A DNA stretch of 64,000 bases from Dietzia timorensis (lineage in GTDB: Bacteria > Actinomycetota > Actinomycetes > Mycobacteriales > Mycobacteriaceae): NCBI RefSeq assembly GCF_001659785.1, contig NZ_CP015961.1, positions 1,488,001-1,552,000 on the forward strand, given 5' to 3'. How positions within the stretch are numbered: position 1 is the stretch's first letter; each line of letters starts with the position of its first letter. Positions 17,991 through 27,404 of the stretch are shown in pieces. The notes below the pieces were generated by a model. It had not been told where the DNA came from. It saw only the letters and a list, made by a program, of their open reading frames with translations, and made no database searches. A program made the translations under genes and the position numbers.

Positions 17991-20900
17991 ATGTCTGAAG
18001 AATCCGTGGCCGGCGCCGGTAGCGTCTACCCGCTCGCCGACCTGACCGGCGGCAGCGGCGCTCAATCTCCCTCGTTCCCCGCGGTCGAGCGAACCGTCCT
18101 CGAAAAGTGGGCCGCCGAGAACACCTTCCAGAAGTCGCTGGAGAACCGTAAGGACGCCGAGGAATACGTCTTCTACGACGGACCTCCGTTCGCCAACGGT
18201 CTCCCGCACTATGGCCACCTGCTCACCGGCTACGTCAAGGATGTCGTCCCGCGTTACCGCACGATGGCTGGATATCGCGTAGATCGCCGGTTCGGCTGGG
18301 ACTGCCACGGCCTGCCCGCCGAGCTCGAGGCCGAGCGGCAGCTCGGGATCACCGACAAGTCGCAGATCACCGACATGGGCATAGCGGAGTTCAACGACTA
18401 TTGCCGTTCCTCGGTCCTCCGGTACACAGGCGAGTGGGAAAACTACGTCACCCGGCAGGCCCGCTGGGTCGACTTCGAGAACGACTACAAGACCCTGGAC
18501 ATCACGTTCATGGAATCGGTCATGTGGGCGTTCGCCGAGCTCAATCGGAAAGGCCTGATCTACCAGGGCTTCCGAGTTCTGCCGTACTCGTGGTACGAGC
18601 AGACGCCGCTGTCGAACCAGGAATCCCGGCTCGACGACGCCTACAAGATGCGCCAGGACCCCGCGGTGACGGTGTCCCTCCCGTTGCACGGCGCGGAGTT
18701 CGGCTCGGCGCTCGACGGCGCCGAGGCACTCGTGTGGACGACGACGCCGTGGACGCTGCCATCCAACCTCGCGGCCGCGGTACACCCGGACATCGACTAC
18801 GTCGTTCTCGCCCCGTCAGAGGGCGACTTTGCAGGGCGTAAGTTCGTCCTCGCAGAGGCGCGCGTGAACGTGTACGAGAAGGAGTTCGGCGCGGACGCCG
18901 AGGTTCTCGCGACGTTGAAGGGCAGCGAACTCGAAGGGCTTACATACGACCCGCCGTTCGACTTCTTCGTCGGGCACGAGAACGCTTTCCGGGTGCTTCT
19001 CGCCGATTACGTCACCACCGAATCCGGTACGGGCATCGTGCACCAGGCGCCGGCGTTCGGTGAAGAGGACATGGAGACCTGCTCGGCAGCCAGCATCGAA
19101 CTGGTCATCCCGGTGGGGCCCGACGGGAAGTTCACAGCTGAGGTGCCGCCGTACGAGGGTCAGCTCATCTTCGACGCGAACCCGCAGATCTCGCGTGACC
19201 TGCGTGCCGCGGGCAAGATCATCCGACACGAGACGATCGAGCACTCCTACCCGCACTCGTGGCGTTCGGGACAGCCGCTGATCTACATGGCGGTGCCGTC
19301 CTGGTTCGTCGACGTGTCGAAGATCCGTGACCGCATGGTCGAGCTCAACCAGGAAATCCGCTGGGAGCCCGAGCACATCCGTGACGGCCAATTCGGCAAC
19401 TGGCTCAAGGGCGCTCGCGACTGGAATATCTCACGCAATCGCTATTGGGGTGCGCCGATCCCCGTGTGGGTTTCGGACAACCCCGAGTACCCGCGCACGG
19501 ATGTGTACGGTTCGATCGACGAGCTGGAACGCGATTTCGGTACGCGCCCGGCCGATCTGCACAGGCCCGCGATCGACGAGCTCGTGCGACCGAACCCGGA
19601 CGATCCGACGGGGCAGTCGATGATGCGCCGGGTGCCCGAGGTTCTCGACTGCTGGTTCGAGTCGGGTTCGATGCCGTTTGCGCAGGTTCACTACCCGTTC
19701 GAGAACAAGGACTGGTTCGATACCCACAATCCGGGCGATTTCATCGTTGAGTACATCGGTCAGACGCGTGGCTGGTTCTACAACCTCCACGTGCTGTCGA
19801 CCGCGTTGTTCGACCGGCCGGCGTTCCGGACCGTCGCCGCGCACGGAATCGTGCTCGGAGACGACGGGCAGAAAATGTCCAAGTCCAAGCGCAACTACCC
19901 CGACGTCAATGAGGTGTTCGACCGAGACGGCTCCGACGCGATGCGCTGGTTCCTGCTGTCCTCTCCGATCCTGCGTGGCGGAAACCTCTCGGTGACCGAG
20001 CAGGGCATCCGCGAAGGGGTCCGCCAGGCAATGCTGCCGCTGTGGAATTCCTATGGGTTCTTCCAGCTTTACGCCTCGCGCAAGGCCACGTGGCGCACGG
20101 ATTCGCAGAACGTGCTCGACCGCTACATCTTGTCGACGATGAACCGGGCGATCGTGGAGATCTCCGCGGCGTACGAGCGCACCGATCTCGCCGGGGCGTG
20201 CGAGGTCGTCCGCGACGTCGCAGAGACGCTCACCAACTGGTACGTGCGGCGTTCGCGTGCACGGTTCTGGGCCGGCGAGGAGTCCGGCCAGGACTCTGTC
20301 GACGCCTTCGACACGCTGTACACGGTGCTCGAGACGCTCATGCGAATGTCCGCGCCGCTGCTGCCGATGCTCACCGAGACGATCTGGGTGGGACTGACGG
20401 GCGAGGAGTCGGTGCACCTCACCGACTTCCCGGAGGCCGCCGACTTCCCCGCGGACGACGAGCTCGTCGACTCCATGGACGCGGTGCGCCGCGTGGTCTC
20501 GGCAGCGTCCGCAGTGCGCAAGGCACAGCACCTTCGCGTGCGCCTGCCGCTGAAGAAGCTCACGGTCGCGATGCCGGGCGCGCAGCGACTCGAGCCCTTC
20601 ACCGGGATCATCGCCGACGAGATCAACGTGCGCGAGGTCGAGCTCACCGGCGACGTCGCCGCGTACGGCCGCTTCGAGTTCACGTGCAACGCCCGAGTGG
20701 CGGGCCCGCGGTTGGGCAAGCAGGTACAGCAGGCGATCAAGGCGTTGAAGTCGGGGGACTGGGAGCTCGACGGCGAGAAGCTCCGGGCCGGGGGCATCGA
20801 GCTCCTGCCTGGCGAGTTCGAGCAGCGGATGCAGGTCCAGGATCCGGATTCGACTCAGCCGCTGACCGCCGACGGCGGCATCGTCACCCTGGACCTCAGC

Positions 20901-21173
20901 GTCGACGCCGACCAGGAGGCAGAGGGCTGGGCCCGCGACCGGATCCGCGAGATCCAAGAAGCTCGCCGCGGCGCCGGGCTCGAGATCACCGACCGCATCG
21001 CGATCGTTCTCGAAGTGCCCGAGAACTGCCTGGAGTGGGCCCGCTCCCACGCGGACCTCATTGCGGGCGAGGTTCTCGCTACCTCGATCGAGGTCGGCAC
21101 TTCGCTGCCAGGCGGTGCCGAGGGGGTCACGGACCTGTCCGAGGGTGTTCGGCTGAGCCTGCGAAAGGCCTAG
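17991..21173 (+). CDS. ileS: Isoleucyl-tRNA synthetase, eukaryote-like type
   Basis: Charges tRNA-Ile. It has 1060 residues from ATG 17991, behind AAGGAG; the upstream open frame lies in the T-box leader. Class I motifs are present: HYGH at 73-76 ([13 protein letters not shown]) and KMSKS at 628-632. The editing domain lies between them, starting after [10 protein letters not shown]. The signature [20 protein letters not shown] and the C-terminal form, without the zinc-finger of E. coli IleRS, place it with the eukaryote-like (type 2) enzymes. Those are known to bind mupirocin poorly, so intrinsic resistance at this target is expected but not shown here. Confidence 0.95.
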   Translation: MSEESVAGAGSVYPLADLTGGSGAQSPSFPAVERTVLEKWAAENTFQKSLENRKDAEEYVFYDGPPFANGLPHYGHLLTGYVKDVVPRYRTMAGYRVDRRFGWDCHGLPAELEAERQLGITDKSQITDMGIAEFNDYCRSSVLRYTGEWENYVTRQARWVDFENDYKTLDITFMESVMWAFAELNRKGLIYQGFRVLPYSWYEQTPLSNQESRLDDAYKMRQDPAVTVSLPLHGAEFGSALDGAEALVWTTTPWTLPSNLAAAVHPDIDYVVLAPSEGDFAGRKFVLAEARVNVYEKEFGADAEVLATLKGSELEGLTYDPPFDFFVGHENAFRVLLADYVTTESGTGIVHQAPAFGEEDMETCSAASIELVIPVGPDGKFTAEVPPYEGQLIFDANPQISRDLRAAGKIIRHETIEHSYPHSWRSGQPLIYMAVPSWFVDVSKIRDRMVELNQEIRWEPEHIRDGQFGNWLKGARDWNISRNRYWGAPIPVWVSDNPEYPRTDVYGSIDELERDFGTRPADLHRPAIDELVRPNPDDPTGQSMMRRVPEVLDCWFESGSMPFAQVHYPFENKDWFDTHNPGDFIVEYIGQTRGWFYNLHVLSTALFDRPAFRTVAAHGIVLGDDGQKMSKSKRNYPDVNEVFDRDGSDAMRWFLLSSPILRGGNLSVTEQGIREGVRQAMLPLWNSYGFFQLYASRKATWRTDSQNVLDRYILSTMNRAIVEISAAYERTDLAGACEVVRDVAETLTNWYVRRSRARFWAGEESGQDSVDAFDTLYTVLETLMRMSAPLLPMLTETIWVGLTGEESVHLTDFPEAADFPADDELVDSMDAVRRVVSAASAVRKAQHLRVRLPLKKLTVAMPGAQRLEPFTGIIADEINVREVELTGDVAAYGRFEFTCNARVAGPRLGKQVQQAIKALKSGDWELDGEKLRAGGIELLPGEFEQRMQVQDPDSTQPLTADGGIVTLDLSVDADQEAEGWARDRIREIQEARRGAGLEITDRIAIVLEVPENCLEWARSHADLIAGEVLATSIEVGTSLPGGAEGVTDLSEGVRLSLRKA

Positions 21174-21180
21174 CAAGCCC

Positions 21181-22671
21181 ATGGATCGCACACCACCCAC
21201 CGTGCCGGACGAACTGCGTCAGGCACGGTGGGTGTTGCACGTGGATATGGACGCGTTCTTCGCCTCGTGCGAACAGCTCGCTCGCCCGACGCTCGCCGGA
21301 CGACCCGTGCTCGTCGGGGGTCTCGGCGGCCGCGGGGTAGTGGCAGGAGCGAGCTACGAGGCGCGGCGTTTCGGCGCGCGCTCGGCCATGCCCATCGGTC
21401 AGGCGCGCCGCGCCGTCGGCGCATCGGCGGTCGTGCTTCCCCCGCGGCGCGAGATCTATTCGGCCGCCAGCCGGCGCGTGTTCGGAGTTATCCGGCGATT
21501 TTTCCCAGTGCTTGAGCAGCTCTCCATCGATGAGGGATACGGCGAACCCCCGGAGCTCGCCGGCGCCACCGTCGGCGAGGTTCGCGAGTTCGCCGCCCGC
21601 CTGCGCGAGGCGGTGCGCGAGGAAACCGGCCTGCCCGCCTCGGTCGGTGCGGGCGCGGGGAAACAATACGCCAAAATCGCGTCCGACCTGGCGAAGCCTG
21701 ATGGGATGTTCGTCGTGCCCGCGGCGAGGCACGAGGAGATCATCTACCCGCTTCCCGTGCGTTCCCTGTGGGGGATAGGCCCCGTCGCGGGCCAGAAATT
21801 ATCGCTGTACGGCGTCATGACGGTGGGTGATCTCGCCCGGATGACTGCCTCGGACGCTACCGGGGCGCTCGGCAACGCGCTCGGCGGGGCAATGCTCGCG
21901 ATGGCGCGCGGCAAGGACCCGCGCCCCGTGCACGAACCGGATGTGGCCAAGCAGATCTCCAGCGAATTCACCGTAGCCACAGACCTGCGCGCGCCCGAGC
22001 AGATCGGTGAGGCGATCGCCAAGGCCTCGGCAGCCGCGCATCGCCGACTCCTGCGCGACGGGCGGCTCGCGCGGACGGTCACGGTGAAGATCAAGCTCAC
22101 CGACTTCCAGAACATTTCCCGCTCGTCGACGATGAACACTGCGACCGAGGACCTCGACACCATCGTCGCGGTAGCACGAGCGTTGGCGCCCGACCCACGA
22201 GAGGTCGGCGCCGTGCGGCTCGTCGGGGTCTCGCTTTCCGGCCTCACCGATGTCGCCCAGCCCAGCCTGTTCGAGTCCGCCTCGATAGCACTTCCAAGGC
22301 ATGACGTCGGAGGTGCCCGTTACGACGAGTCGTCCGACATCCCCGAACCGATGGACCCGCCCCGCGACGCGGCAGCACCGGACGCGGCGGCCGCTTCGGG
22401 GGCCTCCGGCGCGGGGGAGTCCGCGGAGGGCGATCCCCCCGTGGGGGCGGGCGACAGGTGGCGACCGGGCGACGATGTGCGCCACCCGGAGTTCGGCCAC
22501 GGATGGGTTCAAGGCGCCGGGCACGGCTGGGTCTCCGTCCGATTCGAGACCCGGGCCACCGGGCCGGGGAAGGCTCGGAGCCTGCGCGCCGAGGACCCCG
22601 ATCTCGAGCCGGCCGACCCGCTCGATTCTCTGGCATGGGACTACCCGTCCGGGGAGAACGGCGAAGAATAG
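21181..22671 (+). CDS. dinB: DNA polymerase IV (Y family)
   Basis: 496-residue translesion polymerase. The first catalytic motif HVDMDAFFASCE is at about 20-31 and the second reads SIDEGYGEP, keeping the Asp-Glu pair (most DinB have SIDEAYLD). Helix-hairpin-helix LWGIGPVAGQKL and the little-finger domain follow. The C-terminal 90 residues carry an Ala/Ser-rich linker and a small HPEFGHGWVQG domain often seen on actinobacterial DinB. It begins eight bases after the ileS stop. A 13-bp inverted repeat overlies codons 5-18. Confidence 0.9.
   Translation: MDRTPPTVPDELRQARWVLHVDMDAFFASCEQLARPTLAGRPVLVGGLGGRGVVAGASYEARRFGARSAMPIGQARRAVGASAVVLPPRREIYSAASRRVFGVIRRFFPVLEQLSIDEGYGEPPELAGATVGEVREFAARLREAVREETGLPASVGAGAGKQYAKIASDLAKPDGMFVVPAARHEEIIYPLPVRSLWGIGPVAGQKLSLYGVMTVGDLARMTASDATGALGNALGGAMLAMARGKDPRPVHEPDVAKQISSEFTVATDLRAPEQIGEAIAKASAAAHRRLLRDGRLARTVTVKIKLTDFQNISRSSTMNTATEDLDTIVAVARALAPDPREVGAVRLVGVSLSGLTDVAQPSLFESASIALPRHDVGGARYDESSDIPEPMDPPRDAAAPDAAAASGASGAGESAEGDPPVGAGDRWRPGDDVRHPEFGHGWVQGAGHGWVSVRFETRATGPGKARSLRAEDPDLEPADPLDSLAWDYPSGENGEE
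21194..21234 (+). repeat. 13-bp perfect inverted repeat at ileS-dinB junction
   Basis: CACCCACCGTGCC (21194-21206) and its exact complement (21222-21234), loop 15 bases, located inside the first codons of dinB and 20 bases past the ileS stop. There is no T-run after it. It could attenuate transcription from ileS or mask dinB translation. Confidence 0.55.
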
Positions 22672-22704
22672 TCGCACCCCAATCTGTGTCGTAGGCAACA
22701 GTCG

Positions 22705-22754
22705 TTGGACAATATGCGTTACGATGTCTAGACAATATGGCTTTCAATGTCCAA
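22705..22754. promoter_or_regulatory. Repeat cluster upstream of ferredoxin gene
   Basis: The region holds TTGGACA (22705-22711) and its complement TGTCCAA (22748-22754). It also has two GACAATATG direct repeats (22708-22716 and 22731-22739) and the palindrome TGTCTAGACA (22724-22733). The cluster sits 30-80 bases before the ferredoxin ATG and looks like an operator array for a dimeric repressor. No regulator gene is adjacent. Confidence 0.4.
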
Positions 22755-22785
22755 TGTTGAGGGTCCGTACAGAAGGGAGCGCGTC

Positions 22786-22980
22786 ATGAAGGTTCGAGTC
22801 GATGAGGATCGTTGCGAGGGTCAGGCGGTATGCATTGGACTCGCGCCACAGGTGTTCGAACTGGGAGATGACGACGAGTTCGTGCAGCTGCGTGTGGAGG
22901 AAGTTCCCGAGGAGCGGCAGGCGCGCGTGCGCAAGGCCGTATCCAAATGTCCGATGGCCGCGTTGACCATCGAAGAGTAA
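22786..22980 (+). CDS. Small 3Fe-4S ferredoxin, P450-type
   Basis: 64-residue electron carrier. Cysteines at 10 and 16 (CEGQAVC) and one in KCPMAAL near 55 fit the three-cysteine pattern of the [3Fe-4S] ferredoxins that serve actinobacterial cytochromes P450. The middle loop IGLAPQVFEL is typical. The start is ATG 22786 behind AAGGGAG. No P450 or ferredoxin reductase is encoded nearby, so its partner is elsewhere. It converges on the asparaginase gene, with 5 bases between stops. Confidence 0.85.
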   Translation: MKVRVDEDRCEGQAVCIGLAPQVFELGDDDEFVQLRVEEVPEERQARVRKAVSKCPMAALTIEE

Positions 22981-22985
22981 GGCGC

Positions 22986-23978
22986 CTATATCAGCTCGGC
23001 GAACCGCGGCGCCAGGGTTGCGGGCGTCGCGGCCGGGTCGTCGGCGAGTAGCGCGGCGAGCGCTATCCGTGCCTGTCCCGCTCGGAGCCACCCACCGGCG
23101 ATTGCTCCGGCGTCCACTAGTTCGGCGCCGCCCCCGGGGCCTCCGTAGACGGGATGCACCGCGCCTCGCGGGACGCTTGAGGTGAGCACGCAGGGGATCT
23201 CGGCGTGTTCCTTGGCGACAGCGGCAACCTTCGAGGGGAGATTGCCCATTCCCATCGCGACGAGGACGTAGGCCGAGATGCCGTCGTTGATCAGCGCCGA
23301 TAGCGCGGTCGCGCTCGCTCCTGTGCCGGCCCATACGCACTCCACGCGTGGCCATGTCGTCCCCTCGTCCGGAAGGGCTAGCGTGAGCGGGCGCTTCGCG
23401 GCGCTCTCGCCTTCTTCGGGGGCGTTCCGGGCGAAACCGAGTTCGTCGCTCGTGTGCCACTTGGCGACCCCGCGCGCCTGCATGATTGCCCGCCCGAAGA
23501 CCACGAGTGCGCCGATTCCGCGCGCCGATTCCGACAAAGCGACCTGGTAGGCGTCGAAAAGGTTCGCCGGCCCATCGGGGGCCGGATCGTCCGCCGGACG
23601 CTGGGCTCCGGTGATGATGACCGGGCGCGGGTCACGGTGGTAGAGATCTGCGGCCATGGCCATGTCCGCGAGCGAGTCCGTTCCGTGGGTGACGACCACC
23701 GCCGTCACCTGGGGGTCCTCAAGTGCGGCCGCGATCGCGCGACACACGAGAAGTCTGTCGTCGTCGGTCATCTGTGAGGAGTCCTTGGAGAGCACCTCGC
23801 GGGCCTCGATGCGTAATTCGTCTGGTAGCTGCGATGAAAGGTGCTCGGGTAACTGCGGGGCGCCGAGGGCGGTGTCGTTTCTCACGACTCCGTCGGCATC
23901 GGTGCTCGAGGCGATCGTTCCGCCGGTGGTCAACACGACGATCATGGGCGAGGAATTGGCGGTCTGAGAATCGGACAT
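22986..23978 (-). CDS. L-asparaginase, type I/II fold
   Basis: 330-residue amidohydrolase turning asparagine into aspartate and ammonia. Both catalytic triads are visible: TTGGTIAS at 17-24 (nucleophile Thr) and VTHGTDSL near 96-103. There is no signal peptide, so a cytoplasmic enzyme is likely. It is divergently transcribed from the MTB12-like lipoprotein gene. The shared 172-base gap carries two TGTTACT direct repeats at 23981 and 24000. Confidence 0.88.
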   Translation of the reverse strand: MSDSQTANSSPMIVVLTTGGTIASSTDADGVVRNDTALGAPQLPEHLSSQLPDELRIEAREVLSKDSSQMTDDDRLLVCRAIAAALEDPQVTAVVVTHGTDSLADMAMAADLYHRDPRPVIITGAQRPADDPAPDGPANLFDAYQVALSESARGIGALVVFGRAIMQARGVAKWHTSDELGFARNAPEEGESAAKRPLTLALPDEGTTWPRVECVWAGTGASATALSALINDGISAYVLVAMGMGNLPSKVAAVAKEHAEIPCVLTSSVPRGAVHPVYGGPGGGAELVDAGAIAGGWLRAGQARIALAALLADDPAATPATLAPRFAELI

Positions 23979-24150
23979 ATTGTTACTGTAGTGAATTACT
24001 GTTACTAAAGTGGTGTAAAGGATGTGACGTGTCGCGGAACCTCGTGGGAGACTTCCAACGAGTAGTGTTGGAACATCCCGCCGCGGCCGCTCGTTATCCG
24101 GTCAGGCCGAAACGGCGGAGGTTCCGCCAGACGAAAGGACGAATAAGCAC

Positions 24151-24837
24151 ATGAGGTTTACGCGTACCGCTACCGCAATCGGAGCTATGGCACTGGCGCT
24201 CGGCGGCTTGTCGGCGTGTGGGGACGACGAGGGCGACGGCCGCGACTCGGCCGAGACCACAACGTCGGCGGAGCAGACCGCCGAGGCTGCCGCGGTCCCC
24301 ACTGCCGAGGAGCTCACCGACATCCTCAACCGCGCTTCGGACCCGGAGCTGCCGATCGAGGAGAAGGTCAACCTGGTCCAGGGTGGCGACGAGGCCCCCG
24401 AGCTGTTCGACGAGATCGCGCGGCTGAAGACGGAGAACAACGCGCAGATCCAGATCAACGGTGTCGCCGAGGGCGACTTCCCGGGCACCGCGATCGGTAA
24501 TGCGGTGATCATCCAGGAGGGACAGCAGGACATCAACGTCAACGCGCAGTTCGTCCAGATGGATGGTCAGTGGCAGCTCGACAAGAACTTCGCCTGCGCG
24601 CTGATCACCAACGCCGGGCTCCAGGCCCCGCCGACGTGTGACTCCGCGGGTGGCGCCCCGGTCGAGGGCGTGCCGGCTCCGGCTGAGGGTGAGGCCCCGG
24701 CACCGGTCGAGGGTGAGGCTCCTGTCGAAGGCGCGCCGGCACCGGCCGAGGGCGAAGCCCCCGCCGAGATGCCCGCACCCGCCGAGGGCGAAATGCCGGC
24801 CGAGGCTCCCGCAGAGGAGCCCGCTCCGGCCGCATAA
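24151..24837 (+). CDS. MTB12-like lipoprotein with Pro/Glu repeat tail
   Basis: 228-residue exported lipoprotein. The signal peptide ends in the lipobox LSAC with Cys 23. A globular domain at about 50-165 begins PTAEELTDILNRA and continues LPIEEKVNLVQGG; this resembles the low-molecular-weight antigen MTB12 fold of mycobacteria (function unknown). It has two further cysteines (CALITNAG, PTCDSAG). The last 60 residues are imperfect repeats of the kind PAPAEGEAP and PVEGEAP, which should span the wall. The start is ATG 24151, behind GAAAGGA. Confidence 0.78.
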   Translation: MRFTRTATAIGAMALALGGLSACGDDEGDGRDSAETTTSAEQTAEAAAVPTAEELTDILNRASDPELPIEEKVNLVQGGDEAPELFDEIARLKTENNAQIQINGVAEGDFPGTAIGNAVIIQEGQQDINVNAQFVQMDGQWQLDKNFACALITNAGLQAPPTCDSAGGAPVEGVPAPAEGEAPAPVEGEAPVEGAPAPAEGEAPAEMPAPAEGEMPAEAPAEEPAPAA

Positions 24838-24845
24838 ATCACCGG

Positions 24846-25826
24846 CTAACCGGTACGAAACACCAGCTCCCGCGTGGCGCTGGTCTCGGTCACCGCGTCG
24901 CTATCCCCGCGATAGCGCGCGGTGGTTTCGTATTTCAGCTCCCCATCGGTCGGGGCGGCACCGGTCAGCGAGAATGTCAGCTCCCCGGAAGCAGTGGAGG
25001 AGTACTGCGCGACGTCGAGGGACACCGATTCGCCGCCGTCCTCGGCCGGGAGTTCGAGCGTGTCCGAACTCTGTGCGGCGGTCCCGTCGACTGCGACCGT
25101 GAGGTCATCCCCGTCGATCTCGAGGAGTGTGTAGGTCAGCGCCATTTCCGGCGCGACGGCGTCGTCGTTGGGGCGCGTCACGCGCCAGCGCGCGCCCTCG
25201 CCTATCGGCTCGTCGGGAAGTATGACGCCGGACTCCGCGAGAGCCCCCGCCATCTGCTCCACCGACTGCCTCGCGACGCCGCGAGCCTCTGTCGGCGCCG
25301 CCAGCGTGGACGAGGTGATCTGCCCGGCAGGCTCCCGCACGAGCGTCACCTCGAACCCGGCGGCGCTCGCGAGGAGCTCGTCGAGCCCGGTCTCCTCGGC
25401 CGACGGCGCCAGGGACGAAAAGGTCAGCGTCGCGCGCTGGGCGCCGTTGACGTCCGACTCGACACCCTGATCGAACGTGGCCGTGCGCCGCGGGAGCTCG
25501 TGCTGTTCCTGTGGCGTTCCGTCCGCGGTTACCGAGCTGGTCGAATCGAAGTCCATCGTCACCGGCGGGAGCACGTCGTTGGTGGGGGCGAAGGTACGAA
25601 CCTCCAGCTCGCCGCTGCCGGGCTCGAGCAGTTCGACCTCGGCGGCGGGGTCGAGTTCGGTGGTCACGGGATCATCCAGCGCCACATCCGCAGGCGCCTC
25701 CTGGGGGCCGCCTTCCGGCTCGGCGTCCTGCCCGGCGCAGCCGCCGAGGACGAGAGCGCTCAGCGCGACCGTCGTCATACCTACCGTTGCCACGTGCCGT
25801 GGACGATGCCATTTCCGCTCAATCAC
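24846..25826 (-). CDS. Exported lipoprotein of unknown function
   Basis: About 326 residues. The probable start is GTG 25826 (no strong ribosome site; the open frame continues further upstream). The signal peptide ends LVLGGC, with Cys 30 as the lipidated residue. After an acidic linker, the body (about 80-320) alternates beta-type segments such as VTMDFDSTSSV and ELTFSLTGAAP, with an EGARWRV motif. No enzyme motif was recognised; cell-surface location is the only supported statement. It runs divergently from lspA, whose signal peptidase would process it, and converges with the MTB12-like gene. Confidence 0.68.
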   Translation of the reverse strand: MIERKWHRPRHVATVGMTTVALSALVLGGCAGQDAEPEGGPQEAPADVALDDPVTTELDPAAEVELLEPGSGELEVRTFAPTNDVLPPVTMDFDSTSSVTADGTPQEQHELPRRTATFDQGVESDVNGAQRATLTFSSLAPSAEETGLDELLASAAGFEVTLVREPAGQITSSTLAAPTEARGVARQSVEQMAGALAESGVILPDEPIGEGARWRVTRPNDDAVAPEMALTYTLLEIDGDDLTVAVDGTAAQSSDTLELPAEDGGESVSLDVAQYSSTASGELTFSLTGAAPTDGELKYETTARYRGDSDAVTETSATRELVFRTG

Positions 25827-25896
25827 AAACGCCAGGGTATCGCCCACGGTGCCCTGCTCCACGCCTGAGCCATGGCAATACGGAATAGTGGAGGCC

Positions 25897-26484
25897 ATGG
25901 GAAGTAGTACGAAGTCACCACTTCGGTGGCGCCGGGCGGGCGCGATGTTGGTTCTTCTGGGCATCGTGATCGTCGTGTTGGACCAGATCGCGAAGGTCGT
26001 GGCAGTCGACGCCCTCGAGGACGGGCCGGTGCCGATCATCGGCGAGAGCGTTCGTTTCGCGCTCGTGCGCAACTCCGGCGCGGCATTCTCGTTGGGCACC
26101 GACGCGACACCGGTGTTCTCCGTGCTCGCGACGGTCGTGGTGCTCGGTTTGCTGTGGTACTCGCGCCGCGTCACCGAGACATGGTGGGCGCTCGGGCTCG
26201 GCCTCATCCTAGGCGGCGCCGCCGGAAACCTCGTCGACAGGCTCGTCCGCGCGCCCGGGTTCCTCCATGGCCACGTCATCGACTACGTCGCCGTCGGCTG
26301 GTTCCCGGTGTTCAATATCGCCGACGCCGCGCTCACGATCGGAGTCGTGGTCATCGCGTTCGCGGTGCTGTTCGGGCGCGACCCGTACCCGATGGAGCAA
26401 GCGGAGCTCGTCCCGGAGGACGACGCGATCACGCCCGGCGACATGGAGAGCGACCGTGCCGAAGGAGGTCGAGCCGATGGGTGA
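25897..26484 (+). CDS. lspA: Lipoprotein signal peptidase
   Basis: Membrane aspartyl protease that cleaves prolipoproteins before the lipidated cysteine. It has 195 residues and four membrane segments. The catalytic aspartates are D114 in GNLVDRL and D143 in [11 protein letters not shown]; the conserved NSGAAFS is at 59-65. The acidic C-terminal 35 residues are an extension. The start is ATG 25897 (MGSSTKS). It overlaps the next gene by 8 bases. Confidence 0.93.
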   Translation: MGSSTKSPLRWRRAGAMLVLLGIVIVVLDQIAKVVAVDALEDGPVPIIGESVRFALVRNSGAAFSLGTDATPVFSVLATVVVLGLLWYSRRVTETWWALGLGLILGGAAGNLVDRLVRAPGFLHGHVIDYVAVGWFPVFNIADAALTIGVVVIAFAVLFGRDPYPMEQAELVPEDDAITPGDMESDRAEGGRADG

Positions 26485-27403
26485 GACAAGGACGTTTCCC
26501 ATCCCCGATGGGCTCGACGGGGCGCGGGTTGACGCCGGCGTTTCGCGCCTCCTCGGGCTGTCCCGCACCGTCGTCGCCGAGCTCGCCGCATCGGGCAAGG
26601 TCCTCCTTGATGGCGCGGAGGTCGGCAAATCCGACAGGCTCACCTCGGGATCGTGGATCGAGGTGGAGATGCCGGCGCCGAAGCAGCCACCCACAGTGGT
26701 GGCCGAGCCGGTCCCGGGGATGAAGGTCGTCTACGCGGACGAGCATTTCGTCGTCGTCGACAAGCCGGTTGGCGTCGCCGCGCACCCGTCGGTCGGCTGG
26801 ACGGGGCCGACGGTCATTGGCGGGCTTGCAGCTGCCGGGTATCGGATCACCACCTCCGGCCCGCCGGAACGCAAGGGGATCGTGCATCGGCTCGACGTCG
26901 GCACCTCCGGACTCATGGCGGTCGCCGTGTCCGAGCGCGCGTACACGGTCCTCAAACAGGCGTTCCGAGATCGCACGGTCGACAAGACGTATCACGCTCT
27001 CGTGCAGGGGCACCTCGATCCGCTGTCGGGAACGATCGATGCGCCTATCGGGCGCCATCGATCGTCTGACTGGCGTTTCGCCGTCACCTCCGACGGAAAA
27101 CCGTCGATCACCCACTACGACACCCTCGAGGTACACCGCGAGGCCTCCCTCCTCGAGGTGCATCTCGAAACAGGGCGCACCCACCAGATCCGGGTGCACC
27201 TGTCCGCCCTCCATCACCCGTGCTGTGGCGACCCGACCTACGGCGCGGACCCGACCCTCGCCGCGCGTCTCGGGCTCGATCGTCAGTGGCTGCACGCGGT
27301 GGGCCTCGGTTTCGAACACCCCGGCAGCGGCTCCTACGTGCGTTTTACCTCCGAGTACCCGGAGGACCTGCAGCACGCGGTCGATCTCATCCGAGAGACC
27401 TGA
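26477..27403 (+). CDS. RluD/RluA-family 23S rRNA pseudouridine synthase
   Basis: 308 residues: an N-terminal S4 RNA-binding domain (about 14-65) and the pseudouridine synthase core with catalytic Asp 140 in [23 protein letters not shown] marks the C-terminal core. It starts at ATG 26477 behind GAAGGAGG, the best ribosome site of this stretch, inside the end of lspA. The lspA-rluD pairing is conserved across many bacteria. Which uridines it modifies cannot be read; RluD acts on helix 69 of 23S rRNA. Confidence 0.92.
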   Translation: MGETRTFPIPDGLDGARVDAGVSRLLGLSRTVVAELAASGKVLLDGAEVGKSDRLTSGSWIEVEMPAPKQPPTVVAEPVPGMKVVYADEHFVVVDKPVGVAAHPSVGWTGPTVIGGLAAAGYRITTSGPPERKGIVHRLDVGTSGLMAVAVSERAYTVLKQAFRDRTVDKTYHALVQGHLDPLSGTIDAPIGRHRSSDWRFAVTSDGKPSITHYDTLEVHREASLLEVHLETGRTHQIRVHLSALHHPCCGDPTYGADPTLAARLGLDRQWLHAVGLGFEHPGSGSYVRFTSEYPEDLQHAVDLIRET

Positions 27404-27404
27404 G

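Noticed and set aside
19431-21200. 589-codon open frame on the - strand
   Set aside because: Lies opposite ileS, whose motifs are complete; the frame is an effect of high G+C at third positions.
20042-21340. 432-codon + strand frame, Arg/Gly-rich
   Set aside because: Overlaps ileS and dinB in another frame with the Arg-rich composition of a shifted frame.
24838-24855. ACCGG/CCGGT hairpin between convergent lipoprotein genes
   Set aside because: Only a 5-bp stem, no T-run; too weak to list as a terminator.
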